The notes under the pieces: model-generated | What the model was told of the DNA's origin: nothing | Seen by the model: the letters and a program-made list of their open reading frames with translations, nothing else | The model's database searches: none | Position numbers and translations under genes: made by a program | Origin: Gymnothorax reevesii | Lineage: Eukaryota > Chordata > Actinopteri > Anguilliformes > Muraenidae | Direction of reading: 5' to 3' | Assembly (NCBI GenBank): GCA_029721435.1 | Contig: CM056576.1 | Coordinates: 110,464,666-110,528,665 of the forward strand | DNA: 64,000 bases | In this document: piece by piece, positions 10,578 through 20,342 of the stretch | How positions within the stretch are numbered: position 1 is the stretch's first letter | Layout of the letters: the number at the start of each line of letters is the position of its first letter

Positions 10578-12965
10578 TATATTGCTTGCACCATAGAATG
10601 AAGTTATGGATTTGCGTGTGTATGTGACACATGCACTGTTCGAGTGTTCTTGCTTCGAGCCCATTTAGTTGCTAGGTTTCGAAATATATCAAGCATAAAC
10701 GGTGATATTTCTGCGGTAAGACGGACATTGATCAGTAGCGCTTTGTCATCTTCATTAGACAACATTATACCAGCAAACACCAGGAAAAGACCAAAAAAAA
10801 AACGGCAATAATGGCCCAGAAGCTGAATGTACGAAAACAAATGATGGCGACTGTGATGACGTCATGCGACACACCGCTTAGCAGGAAATGGTATTTGGGT
10901 TCTTTAGCTGAAACGATCACAGATATTGCAGTAAATGGCCAATATGCGTGCTATGCCATCATACTTTGCACTGATACTTAAATGAAATTGCTTGCAATAG
11001 TTATCTTTGCAACTCAGATTTCATTAAACTAATTTCAAAAATCATTGTTTTTGACCTTTAATACCTGTTGAGAATTCAGCATTGACAATTTGAATCACAG
11101 TGACCCAAATTTTCCACAACGCACTGTAGCTTAGAGTATCACATAACTCAGTATGCAGACACTTTTATCCAGGGAGACTTTCAGTTGATTAAACTGAGCA
11201 GGAGCTACATGAGGTTTGGGGTCTTGCTCAAGGGCCCAGTAGCTGTACGCATCCAATCTTGGCTGCATTGGAGCTCAAACCACTGAGATTCTGTATCCCT
11301 GTCAAACTCCTGAACCACTAGGCACAGAATTTTTAACTCAAAAAACACGCATAATTTCAAGCTCTATTATTTATTTCGTACACTTTTATTAATCAAAATA
11401 AGTGGCTTACCATAACTATTTCAAGTGTGTGATGAGAAATAAGAAATTGCTTCCAATCTAGTTATCTCCATCAAATGTGGAAGTCAAAGGGAGCCTGTTA
11501 ATCATTCATATTGACTAGTGGTGAGTGGTGTGGGTGCTCCGTCTAATAATATTACCAGTCTGCATCCGGTAATCACACAAACACACCTGTTTGAGCTTGT
11601 TTCCTGGGTAATTAAATCAATCAAGGAGTAATTTCTTGTTAGCACAATCTCTGGCTAGAATTAGGTTTTTAACATAAATTAAGCAGCTATCTTTGGCAGC
11701 AGCATAGATGCTTTCCATTAATGAGGGCCCAGAGAGATTTAACCCTCTGTGCCCACTTTAAGGGAGGCCTATCGATTGTGCTTCCTCAGTTTGTTGAACT
11801 GTAATGGCTGTTTTTTATCATTAATTATCAGTCTCTCTGTGTGAGATTCAGCCTGATATATATCATATATCATATATTATTATGATTATGGCTGATGTTG
11901 TATGGAGAGACAGATTTAAAACCATAAAAAGATAAGGGATAACTGCTGCCGTTATTGTTTTTATCAATGATTATTGCGTAATTATCAATAATATTTTTCT
12001 GTATTGGGTGTGCATACAGGATAATAACAAGCAGAAGCTTAAATTCCAAGAATGTTGAGAATATTGCTCTGTAAGATTGATACTGCGCAAAGCATGTTTA
12101 AATGGTAGATATTATTTAGATGATCTGAATTTCAGAATCACATGAAATCCTGAACAAAAGTTGGACGAAGTGGTCTTATTAATCATAATCTATACACTTC
12201 CTGTTTCTAAAGGAAGGTATACAAACATGTTTGCTGTGGTCAAAAGCAAACATTGTGAATATATATGAGTGCTCTGCCACAGTCTGGAATAAATACATAG
12301 CAAACCTGATTTTTATGGTTTTTCAAAGTCCATCATGACTGACCAGAGAACACTTTCACGATATGACTCATCTATGCCTTGGTTATTTTATGGTGGCACC
12401 GAACAGATGCGGTTGTTCATGGTGTTGGAGCATGGTTATTGGCTTAGAAAATTGACTAATACAGCTTACATTTTATAAGCTAAGCATTTATATAGCTGGA
12501 AGTTTTACTGAAGTATCACTCTTGGTTGTAAAATGGCAGTGTTCCGCCTGGGATTTGATGGTTTAAGACCATGGTTCCCTAACTATTACATTATATACCC
12601 ATTTTCTCTTAAAATGCTGTGGAGGAGTGAAAGTATTATGAAATTTGTGACAGATTTGCCACTCCTGCTATGACTGTCTTGTCATCACACAATTTCCTCA
12701 GTTTCCCTGTTGAGATGAGTGGATACAGTATCTCTGAATGCAGTCATTTTACAAAACGCACAAGCACAAATTCTGCATACTACCTTAATTCATCATTCAA
12801 CTAGAAAAGACATGCAAATTAAACAAAAGGATGTTAAGTGTAAGGTATATACAGACAACATCTTTGGGGAGATTCTGAGAATCTGACAGTCTTGGTAAAT
12901 TGGATTGCGCCTAATCCTAGTTTCAGACGACACCAGTGATTTGATTTTAATACATACCTCTTAAT
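10578..12965. other. Gene-free stretch apart from the repeat at 11137
   Basis: Contains an AT dinucleotide-rich tract (11855-11885). The minus ORF 10604-10840 (78 codons) is unassigned. No splice-framed coding sequence was noticed. Confidence 0.4.
11137..11330 (+). repeat. Dispersed fish repeat ('ACTTTTATCCA..GCTCAAGGGCCC')
   Basis: The segment shows CAGACACTTTTATCCAGGGA, CTTGCTCAAGGGCCCAGTAG and a tail GAACCACTAGGCAC. From general knowledge this string order marks an abundant fish SINE-like repeat. It is non-coding. Confidence 0.55.
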
Positions 12966-13300
12966 TATTCATTCATTCATTCATTCATTCATCCATTTTC
13001 TATACCCACTTATTCCTCACTAGGGTCACGGGGCGAGCTGGAGCCTATCCCAGCTGACTACGGGGAAAGGCAGGGACCCACCCTGGACCGCTTGCCAATC
13101 CATCGCAGGGCACACACACCATTCACAGACCATTCTCATACCTTTGGGCAATTTAGTGTCTCCAATTAACCTGATATGCATTTCTTTGGACTGTGGGAGG
13201 AAACCCACGCGAACACGGGGAGAACATGCAAACTCCACACAGAAAGGCCCCAGGCCAAATTCGAACCCACAACCTTCTTGTTGTGAGGCAGCAATGCTAT
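12966..13300 (-). repeat. Fish dispersed repeat, LINE-tail-like, copy 2, with (ATTC)n
   Basis: The copy begins with six ATTC units (12966-12990), then CATTTTCTATACCCACTTATT, GGGGCGAGCTGGAGCCTATC and AGAACATGCAAACTCCACA, ending at TTGTGAGGCAGCAATGCTA. It aligns with the copies at 8385 and 48818. The simple-repeat tail at the low-coordinate end fits a LINE 3' terminus on the minus strand. Confidence 0.75.
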
Positions 13301-13480
13301 AATGCATATTGTGTTTTATTTGCTCATTTATACCATGTATAGTTGTATTTGTCTTACTGTAATGTTGGTTTTCTTGTTGTAATTGTTTCATGCTGCCTTC
13401 ATGGCCTAGTCACTCTTGGAAAAGAGATTTTTAATCTCAGCAAGCCTTTTATGTAGTTAAATAAAGGATAAATAAATAGT
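13301..13480 (+). repeat. LINE-like 3' tail
   Basis: GAAAAGAGATTTTTAATCTC followed by GTAGTTAAATAAAGGATAAATAAATAG is a familiar fish retroelement 3' end with an internal polyadenylation signal. It directly abuts the previous repeat, tail to 5' side. Confidence 0.5.
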
Positions 13481-13628
13481 ATGGGAAAAATATAACTTTT
13501 CATTAATTAGTTAATATTGGTTATTCTAAACAGGAAAACAAAAATGATTTATTTACAGGGCCCTCAGGAGTCATGCAACAAAATTTGGGAGCCCTTCTTT
13601 TTCCAATAATCAGCTGTGCTACACGTAG

Positions 13629-13934
13629 TTCCAGTCAAAAGCTTGGACACAATTTATTTCTGTTATAGTCACGGTTTCTAGCAAAATGTTAGTGGTTTAA
13701 GTTCTGCATACAACCTCAAATGGCATGAGGTAAGAGGAAAATAGGCAGATGTTAAAAAAAAATTCATTTCACCAGCAGCAGTGCCCAAATGGTGGAATTC
13801 ATAAAGAAGGCATATTTGGCTCAATAAAAAGAAAAAAATATTCTTTGGCAAGTTATTTTTGAAGTCTTCATTATTTAGTCTTTAGAAAGATCATTGATAA
13901 ACATCAGTGGGTCCAAATTTTTGACTGGTGTAGT
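13629..13934. mobile_element. Tc1-type MITE (about 305 bp)
   Basis: The left end TTCCAGTCAAAAGCTTGGAC and the right end GTCCAAATTTTTGACTGG are inverted and resemble the 'CAGTCAAAAGTTTGGACA' ends of fish Tc1-like elements. No transposase frame is present. Confidence 0.6.
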
Positions 13935-13978
13935 ACTGTGAAGCAAAAGTATATCATCACCTTTTTTATAAACAAAAA

Positions 13979-14241
13979 CTTTTTTAAAAAACCAAATTTG
14001 GCACCTCCAATCCCACTCGAATCTGGAATGCCCAATCCAAGAACTATGTACAAGGCTTGCTCGTATGTGACCCCTTGTTGCCAGCTCAGGAGAGAGAGCC
14101 AGTTTGTGGCTCTCCTCCGAAAAATGCGCCTGTCAGCCCCTGCATCTTTATTCTCATTGGTCAAAACTATCACAAGTTCAGAACGAGGGCGGAGAATCCC
14201 GGAACATGAACAAGCTTAGAATCTTCCTGACGAGCACTGGA
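13979..14241 (-). repeat. 5'-truncated SINE, copy in minus orientation
   Basis: This is the reverse complement of the right half of the SINE at 51505-51963. Shared markers are GGTCACATACGAGCAAGC (with reversed context), CAGTGGCT-type segments, GTTCAGAACGAGGGCGGAGA and TTCCTGACGAGCACTGG. The low-coordinate end is T-rich (poly-A tail on the minus strand). The tRNA-like head is missing, as expected from incomplete reverse transcription. Confidence 0.75.
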
Positions 14242-14242
14242 T

Positions 14243-15192
14243 TATTTAAACTAGGGACTTGGGGGGGCAGAGAAGTTAGTTAGTGTTACACATAGGGAAA
14301 TGCAGACTGCCCTGATGGAAGCAGATGAGGTTACATGCACTATTGATGATTTACTTTTAAAGCAACAAGGTGTAGTGGGAGGCTTAAAGCAGTGGACACA
14401 TGGGAAATTAAGGGGGAAGAGCATTAGTGATAACCTGAAATGTTTTTATGTGAATGCAAGAAGCATAAAAAATAAATTTCCAGAACTTGAGGCTGTAATG
14501 ATTAGTGAGGGCTATGACATAGTTGGGATTACAGAGACATAGCTAAATGAAGAGGATGGAGATGAATACAATTTCGAAGGTTATAAGCTCCTTAGGAAGG
14601 ATTGATGTAATAGGCGAGGAGGGGGCGTAGCAATCTATGTCAAGGATGGGCAACTCCGGTCCTGGAGGGCCGGTGTGTATACAGGTTTTTATTCCTATCA
14701 ATCACCCTGACTAATGAAATTAGTTCGTTGCATACACAAATATAGATTTGTGCAAAGGTTTGATAAAAAAAAAATGTTTTATGTAGGGAGATATGAACAG
14801 TCTTTGGTGGTCGTTCATGATAATTTAAAGAAATACGCCATAAATGTCTGATTTCATAAATATTTTGGCTAATTTAGATAATCCAGTAATTAAAGGCCAG
14901 AAGTTTGTATGAAAACCAGGGACAGATACGGCTCTCGTTGCCCATCCCTGATCTATGTGAACGAAAACGTAAATGTACAGGAAATTCCCAAAATTGAACA
15001 TTCCTTGTCCTGTGAAGATATCTGGTTCAGGCTGATTGGCAAACATGAGACAGGTTTAAACATAGGAGTATGCTATCGACCACCAGCTTTGGACAGTATA
15101 ATCAATGAAATGCTTTTTAGTAGGATTACGCAAGCTTGTAGAGGTGGAGGGACTATTATTATGGGAGACTTAAATTATTCTGGTATCAATTG
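14243..15192 (+). mobile_element. CR1-like LINE, endonuclease region (interrupted)
   Basis: From ATG at 14300 the frame reads LKCFYVNARSIKNKFPELEA, SEGYDIVGITET, a TAG, then NEEDG, NFEGYKLLRKD, RRGGGVAIYVK. It resumes after a 310-bp MITE as YVNENVNVQEIPKIEHSLSC, DIWFRLIGKHETGLNIGVCY, RPPALDS and TIIMGDLNYSGIN. This is the N-terminal half of an APE-type LINE endonuclease (NARS, ITET and GD-N motifs) of the CR1/L2 group. Stops and the MITE make it dead. It ends abruptly at another MITE. The matching 3' half of the same kind of LINE occurs at 40600, but as a separate copy. Confidence 0.8.
14641..14950. mobile_element. hAT MITE (310 bp) inserted in the CR1 copy
   Basis: The ends CAAGGATGGGCAAC and GTTGCCCATCCCTG are inverted repeats. 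The element is flanked by an exact 8-bp duplication ATCTATGT at 14633-14640 and 14951-14958, the target length of hAT transposases. The left body GTCCTGGAGGGCCGGTGTGT is typical of fish hAT MITEs. The LINE reading frame continues on both sides (...IYV / IYVNENV). Confidence 0.93.
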
Positions 15193-15193
15193 A

Positions 15194-15329
15194 CAAGTGA
15201 AATTTACTTACCCTATTGGCAAGGTAGTCAAAATTACCTAAAATCAAGGACAAATTTCTTGTCTTATTAAGAAAATGATGATTGAAATAAGTGTTTTAAG
15301 TCTTAAAATAAGTAAATTTCCCTTTCTTG
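15194..15329. mobile_element. Short MITE (136 bp)
   Basis: CAAGTGAAATTTACTTA at the left is matched by TAAGTAAATTTCCCTTTCTTG at the right. The inside (AAGGACAAATTTCTTGTCTT) is itself partly palindromic. It sits exactly between the CR1 fragment and the Rex3 fragment. Confidence 0.55.
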
Positions 15330-15344
15330 AAAATCCCTTTTTGC

Positions 15345-17465
15345 AGAGTAGGTGTTGTTAGGGCTGACCGGGAACATTTGGTAGAGGAACTTGTCCAGAC
15401 GATTTCCAACTCACACCTTCGGAAGAGCTTTTCAAATATCTCGGGGGAGACTGGGGATATGGAGTCTGAGTAAATCCTTTTCAAAGTCTTTATTGTGGAA
15501 GCAGCAGCTGTGAGCTGTGGCCTGAAGGTCATTGGTGCCAGTGGTTGTGACAACCTAAGGTCCTGTTGGTGGACGGGGGATGAGGGGCGCCATCAAGCTG
15601 AGAAAGGTGACCATTCGGGCCTGGTTGGCTCAAGGGACTCCTGACTTGGCAGACCAGTATCGATGGACTAGAAGGACTGCAGCCGTGGTGGCCGCAGAAG
15701 CAAAAACTTGGGCTTCAAAGGAGGTCGGGGAGGCTATGGAGAGGGACTTTCGAGTGACCTCAAAGAGATTCTGGCAAACCATCAGACAACTCAGGAAGGG
15801 GAGGCAGGACTTTGCCTTGGCTGTTTTCAGCAGGGGCAGGGATATTGTTTAGTGGTAGAGGAAGCACTTTGAGGAATTCCCGAACCCAACAGACTCACCC
15901 TCCTTGGAGGAGACAGAGAAGGAAGACTCAGGTGAGTCTTAGTCCATTTCCCTGGTGGAAGTCACCGAGGTGTTTGAAAAGCTCCGCAGTGGCAGGTCAC
16001 CGGGGATGGATGAGATTCGCTCTGAGACACTGAAGGCTCTGGATGTTGTTAGGCTGTCATGGCTGATGTTGTTAGGCTGTCATGGTTGACATGCATGTTT
16101 AATATCACATGGATGTCAGGTACAGTGCCCTTGGACTGGGAAACTGGGGTGGTGGTTCCCATTTTTAAAAAAGGGGACCAGAGGGTGTGATCCAAATATA
16201 GGGGGATCATACTGCTCAGGCTCCCAGGGAATGCCTATGCCAGGGGGCTGGAAAGGAGAATCCGTCCAATAGTCAAACCTCACATTCAGGAGTAGCAATG
16301 CGGGTTCCGTTCAGGCCGTGGAACAGCAGACTAACTTTTTGCCCTCACACGGATACTGGAGAGGTCATGGGATTTCGCCCATCCAGTCTACATCTGTTCT
16401 CTCCTCTTGGTTATGACCATGTACCAAAAAGTATCCTGTGGGAGGAGCTGCGGGAGTATGGTTCTCTGAGGCCATAAGTTCAAGCCATCCAATCCCTGCA
16501 CAATCAAAGAAGACTTTGCATCCACATTCTTGGTAATAAGTCAGACTTGTTTCCTGTTGGTGTTGGACTCCATCCAGGGTGTGCCTTGTCACCTGGTTTT
16601 TTCATGGTTTTCATGGACAGGGTATTAAGAAGCATCCGCAGCTCAGAAGGTTTCCAGTTTGGTGGCCTGAGGATTGCATCTCTATTGTTTGCTTATGATG
16701 TGGTCTTGTTGGCATCATCGTGCTGTGACCTCCAACATGCACTGGAGCGGTTTACAGCTGAGTGTAAAGCAGTCAGAATGAGGATCAGTGCCTCCAAATC
16801 CGAGGCTACAGTTCTCTGACAGAAAAAATGGATTGTGGGGGGTGAGTTGTTACCCTAAGTGGAGGAGTTTAAGAATCTTGGGGTCTTGTTCATGAATGAG
16901 GGGAGGATAGAGTGGGAGATCGACAGGGGAATCAGTGCAACATCTGTAGTAAAGTGGACATTGTACCTGACGATCCTGGTGAGGAAGGAGCTGAGCCTAA
17001 ATGCGAGGCTCTTGATTTATTAGTCGATTTATGTTCCAACCCTCAGCTATAGTCATGAACTTTTGGTAGTGACCGAGAGAACAAGATTGCGAATGCAAGC
17101 AGAGAAAATGAGCTTTCTTCATTGAGTGGCTGGGCTGACCTCTAGGGATAGGGTAGAGAGGTCGGACATCCGGGAGAGGCTCTGAGTAGAACTGTTGGTG
17201 CTCTGCGTTGAGAGGAGCGAGGTGGTTCGGGCATCTGGTTTTAATGCCTCCTGGAGGCCTCCGTTTGGAGATGTTCCGGGCATGTCCATCTGGAAGGAAG
17301 CCCCCAGGCAGACCCAGGACATGCTGGAGGGACTATATCGCCCGACTGGCTTGATAATGTCTTGGGATCCCCCAAGAAGAGCTGATGGAAATGGCTGGGG
17401 AGGGAGATGTCTGGGCCACTCTGCTTAGTCTGCTACCCCCACGACCTGGCTCCGGAAAATCAAAA
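15345..17465 (+). mobile_element. Rex3-like (RTE clade) LINE, degenerate reverse transcriptase
   Basis: Landmarks in order across several frames: GAIKLRKVTIRAWLAQGTPD and EVGEAMERDFRVTSKRFWQT (15580-15850); LDWETGVVVPIFKKG (about 16130-16180), the conserved motif used to detect fish Rex3; QCGFRSGRGTAD; VGVGLHPGCALSPGFFMVFM (16547) and GGLRIASLLFAYDVVLLASS. The catalytic FADD of the polymerase is FAYD here, so it is dead. The C-terminal region follows (EFKNLGVLF, YVPTLSYSHELL, PGMSIWKEAPRQTQDMLEGL) and ends at CCCCCACGACCTGG. Many frameshifts and stops are present. Confidence 0.85.
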
Positions 17466-17868
17466 GAAAATGAATGGACGGACCTTCCAATGTGGCTGAA
17501 TCAGAAGAATATTGCAAAGAAGAGTGGGCAAAAATTTCTCCACTGTGATGTAAAAGAGTCATTACCATATTACTGCAAATGTTCCATTGCAGTTATTGCT
17601 GCTAACTCTTTACCTTCATTAAATGAGATGGCAATTTAAAAGCTGCATTTTGAGTTTACTTACATTGGGCTTCATTCGCTAATATGCACAAAGAAATGTT
17701 CACATGCTATGCACACAAAATTACCATTACATTCGTGATTCGATTGCACTAGCCAATTTTGTTCTTAATACCTTGCTTATATTATTAACTCAGAGTTATT
17801 CTTCAATGTCAATTCACAGGCACATGCCCACAGTTTTCAATTAGCATGCAACCATGCCCCCATTTCTC

Positions 17869-18207
17869 TGTGTAAAGGCATACATCTGCCGAGAGGTGTA
17901 TCAAGAAGAAAACAGCAAAGTTAGTGTGAGAGAGAGAAGCATGGCTACTGAAGTGTAAAAAAAAGTTATGACGAGCCTGAATTGCAGCCGTACGAGGAGG
18001 TCCATCATCTGCTTGTGCGCCATATGGCCTGCAGTCTGGTTGTGACTGTTTTCCAGGTGGAACAGGAATACCATGACCCATGGCAATATTGTGAAGGAAA
18101 CAGCATGCCAAAGTGATCATGTATACCCACTCAGGGGTATAAAGAAGCTTGTCTTCAGTTGTGTCAAAACACATCCAATGGTCTTTGAGAAGCCTAAAGG
18201 TGTGCTC
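17869..18207 (-). pseudogene. Harbinger (HARBI1-like) nuclease, C-terminal fragment
   Basis: The minus strand reads IEHTFRLLKDHWMCFDTTED, KLLYTPEWVYMITLACCFLH and NIAMGHGIPVPPG. This is the end of the DDE nuclease of PIF/Harbinger transposases, where the (I)ERTFG..LK..W segment and the ACC.LHN segment are conserved. An AG lies directly before the CAATAGAGC that starts the homology, so this may be an exon. No N-terminal catalytic part or Myb-like partner gene was found nearby. The frame runs on to 17809 without further homology. Confidence 0.75.
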
Positions 18208-18219
18208 TATTGCTGTCAT

Positions 18220-19954
18220 GGTTTGTGAATGTGCTTTTTACTTTCTTAGTTATTCTCGTCCCTGACGACATCGTTTTCTTTCCACATCAGATTCTTTACC
18301 CATCTGGCTGATTATTTCTGGGCGTTCCTTCCCCAGAGTCTATTTAAGGCGGAGGTTGCCACGCCTCCTTCGCTGAAGTGTCTGATTTGACTTTGCTCAC
18401 TTCGGCTCGATAAACTTCTAGTCAGGGGTACGCCTATTTATATACATTTTCTTTGTTTCTAGGAATCTTAGCTTCATTAGGTTATTTGGCACTATTGTTT
18501 GGTGCCTTGTTTAGTTTTCTCTCTCTTATTGTGATTTCTTTTTCTATTAAGTTGCTCGCTTTGTTTCCGGAACTTAAGCCTTTCGTTTATTCAGAAACGC
18601 AAGCTTGTTTCCGCTCTTATTTAGCTCAATCACTTTCAGCTGCGTCAGCTCTCTGCTTGATGCAGCTTCACCTGCCGCGGCATCTGAAACTCCGATCTAA
18701 CCAGCCATTACAATTGCAGCACGCCTATGGGCATGGATATAGTCATAGCGCACCTCTTGAGGGGTAATGGGACTGAGAAATAGGGTCATCAGTATGGTTT
18801 TTAGGCTATATCCTCGGTTACCTGAACAATATAAAATATTTTGACATAAAATGGCATTGTGTTCAGTTTTAACCCAATAATGCCAAGACATTATTTTAGG
18901 AAAAATATGACCCAGTAATATTTTTGAAGTATCGAAGGGTAGTATTCAGATCCACTGTTCATCATTACCTTTTGTTACAGCAAAATACACATTGCTGAAC
19001 AGAACAACTTCTAATTCCAGGAGTATTATATCTGATACACCCAAAAATCAGCACCCCTCCAGAACTCAAAACTCGAAATTTCAAATTACTGATATGCTCT
19101 CTACTATCAATAGCGATCCCTTAACATGTATAAGAAGAAGTTTTTGTGTAATATGTAACACCTGGGAATGCCGAACTTCACTGGCAAAGTCCAAGGAAAT
19201 TCATGAATTCCCATTCACATGGGAGCTACTACCTTGAAGTGAGTGACAAGGGGAGAGACTACTCCTGTAATATTACTTCTTCCTTCCAGGTGGCAGCACT
19301 GTGTATCAGATATGACACAGTGAGCAGTCATGGTTGTATTGCATCTTATCAGGTGGGCATGGTCCTTCAAATTTGGTGTATCATATATGATACAGGGGGC
19401 AAAACAGATGGTTACCAACACTCGTCACTCACTTCTGAGGGCGAACGGCGAAAGAAACTACAGTGCCAAGGGCCCTGAAGGTTGCCAGCAGTAACAGCTC
19501 CAACAGGAGAAAAGTAACTAGCATCAGCCCATGGATTCAACAGAAAGCCAACACGAATTTTTGCGAAAGCAACACATTGTCTCCATGATACTGGCGTCAA
19601 AAAGCTCCAGCTCGGACATCTGTGAAAAAATTAAACCTGTTTAATTTTTTCGCAAATTTCGGCGGTGATGGCGAATGGTCCCGTACCACTGCAAATCAAT
19701 TCACGGTTCTTCGAATCAATTCTTTTCTGCAAAAGAAGAGAAATGTTTCATTCGCACACTTCCGCGGACCAACGCAGCTCAGTGAGAGGGGGGTTTTAGT
19801 TACCATTATCGAGCAACTCAACTGAGCAGTCACACTTTTACATGAGTGACAGACAGCAACATTTCTGCCATTTAGCAAAAATATAATCTTTAAGAAGTCA
19901 ACATCATGAAATCCGATTAGAATTTTTCTAACCTGAACCTTCACTGTTGTCTGC
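18220..19954. other. No gene recognised; contains palindromic TGTATCATATATGATACA words
   Basis: 18280-18480 is G+C-richer with CTATTTAAGGCGG and might be the edge of a retroelement. The perfect 18-bp palindrome at 19377-19394 has relatives at 19029 and 19301. No ORF is convincing. Confidence 0.4.
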
Positions 19955-20342
19955 TGTCAATTTTTGGCATATAAGATTCCCTTTAGGTGCCTCATACATA
20001 TCTAAGCTCTAAATTAAAAGAGTTATAGCACATTTTTTCCATTTGACCTTGACCTGGAGGCCCAAGGTCAAATGTGACTGACTCACAATGTTCAGCATAC
20101 CTGATTCCCTGTAGGCGCCCCATACACACCTAAGCTCATGCTATATTAAGAAAGTTATAGCACATTTTTTCCATTTGACCTTGACCTTGAGGCCCAAGGT
20201 TAAATGTGACTGACTCATAATTTTCGGCATACCTGATTCCCTTTTGGTGCTTCATACATACCTAAGCTCTAAATGCTTTATTAAAAGAGTTAAAGCACAA
20301 TTTTTCCATTTGACCTTGACCTTGAGGCCCAAGGTAAAATGT
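19955..20342 (+). repeat. Tandem array of about 132-bp units carrying TGACCTTGA motifs
   Basis: ATTTGACCTTGACC recurs at 20041, 20173 and 20308 (spacing 132 and 135). Each unit also shares GATTCCCT..GGTGCC..CATACATACCTAAGCTC and AGAGTTATAGCACA. Within the first unit ATTTGACCTTG and CAAGGTCAAAT form an inverted pair. The third unit is cut off inside the motif, where the hAT element starts. Confidence 0.85.

Noticed and set aside
18280..18480. Possible solo LTR (TATTTAAGGCGG promoter-like and CGATAAAC)
   Set aside because: No TG...CA ends, target duplication or primer-binding site could be shown.
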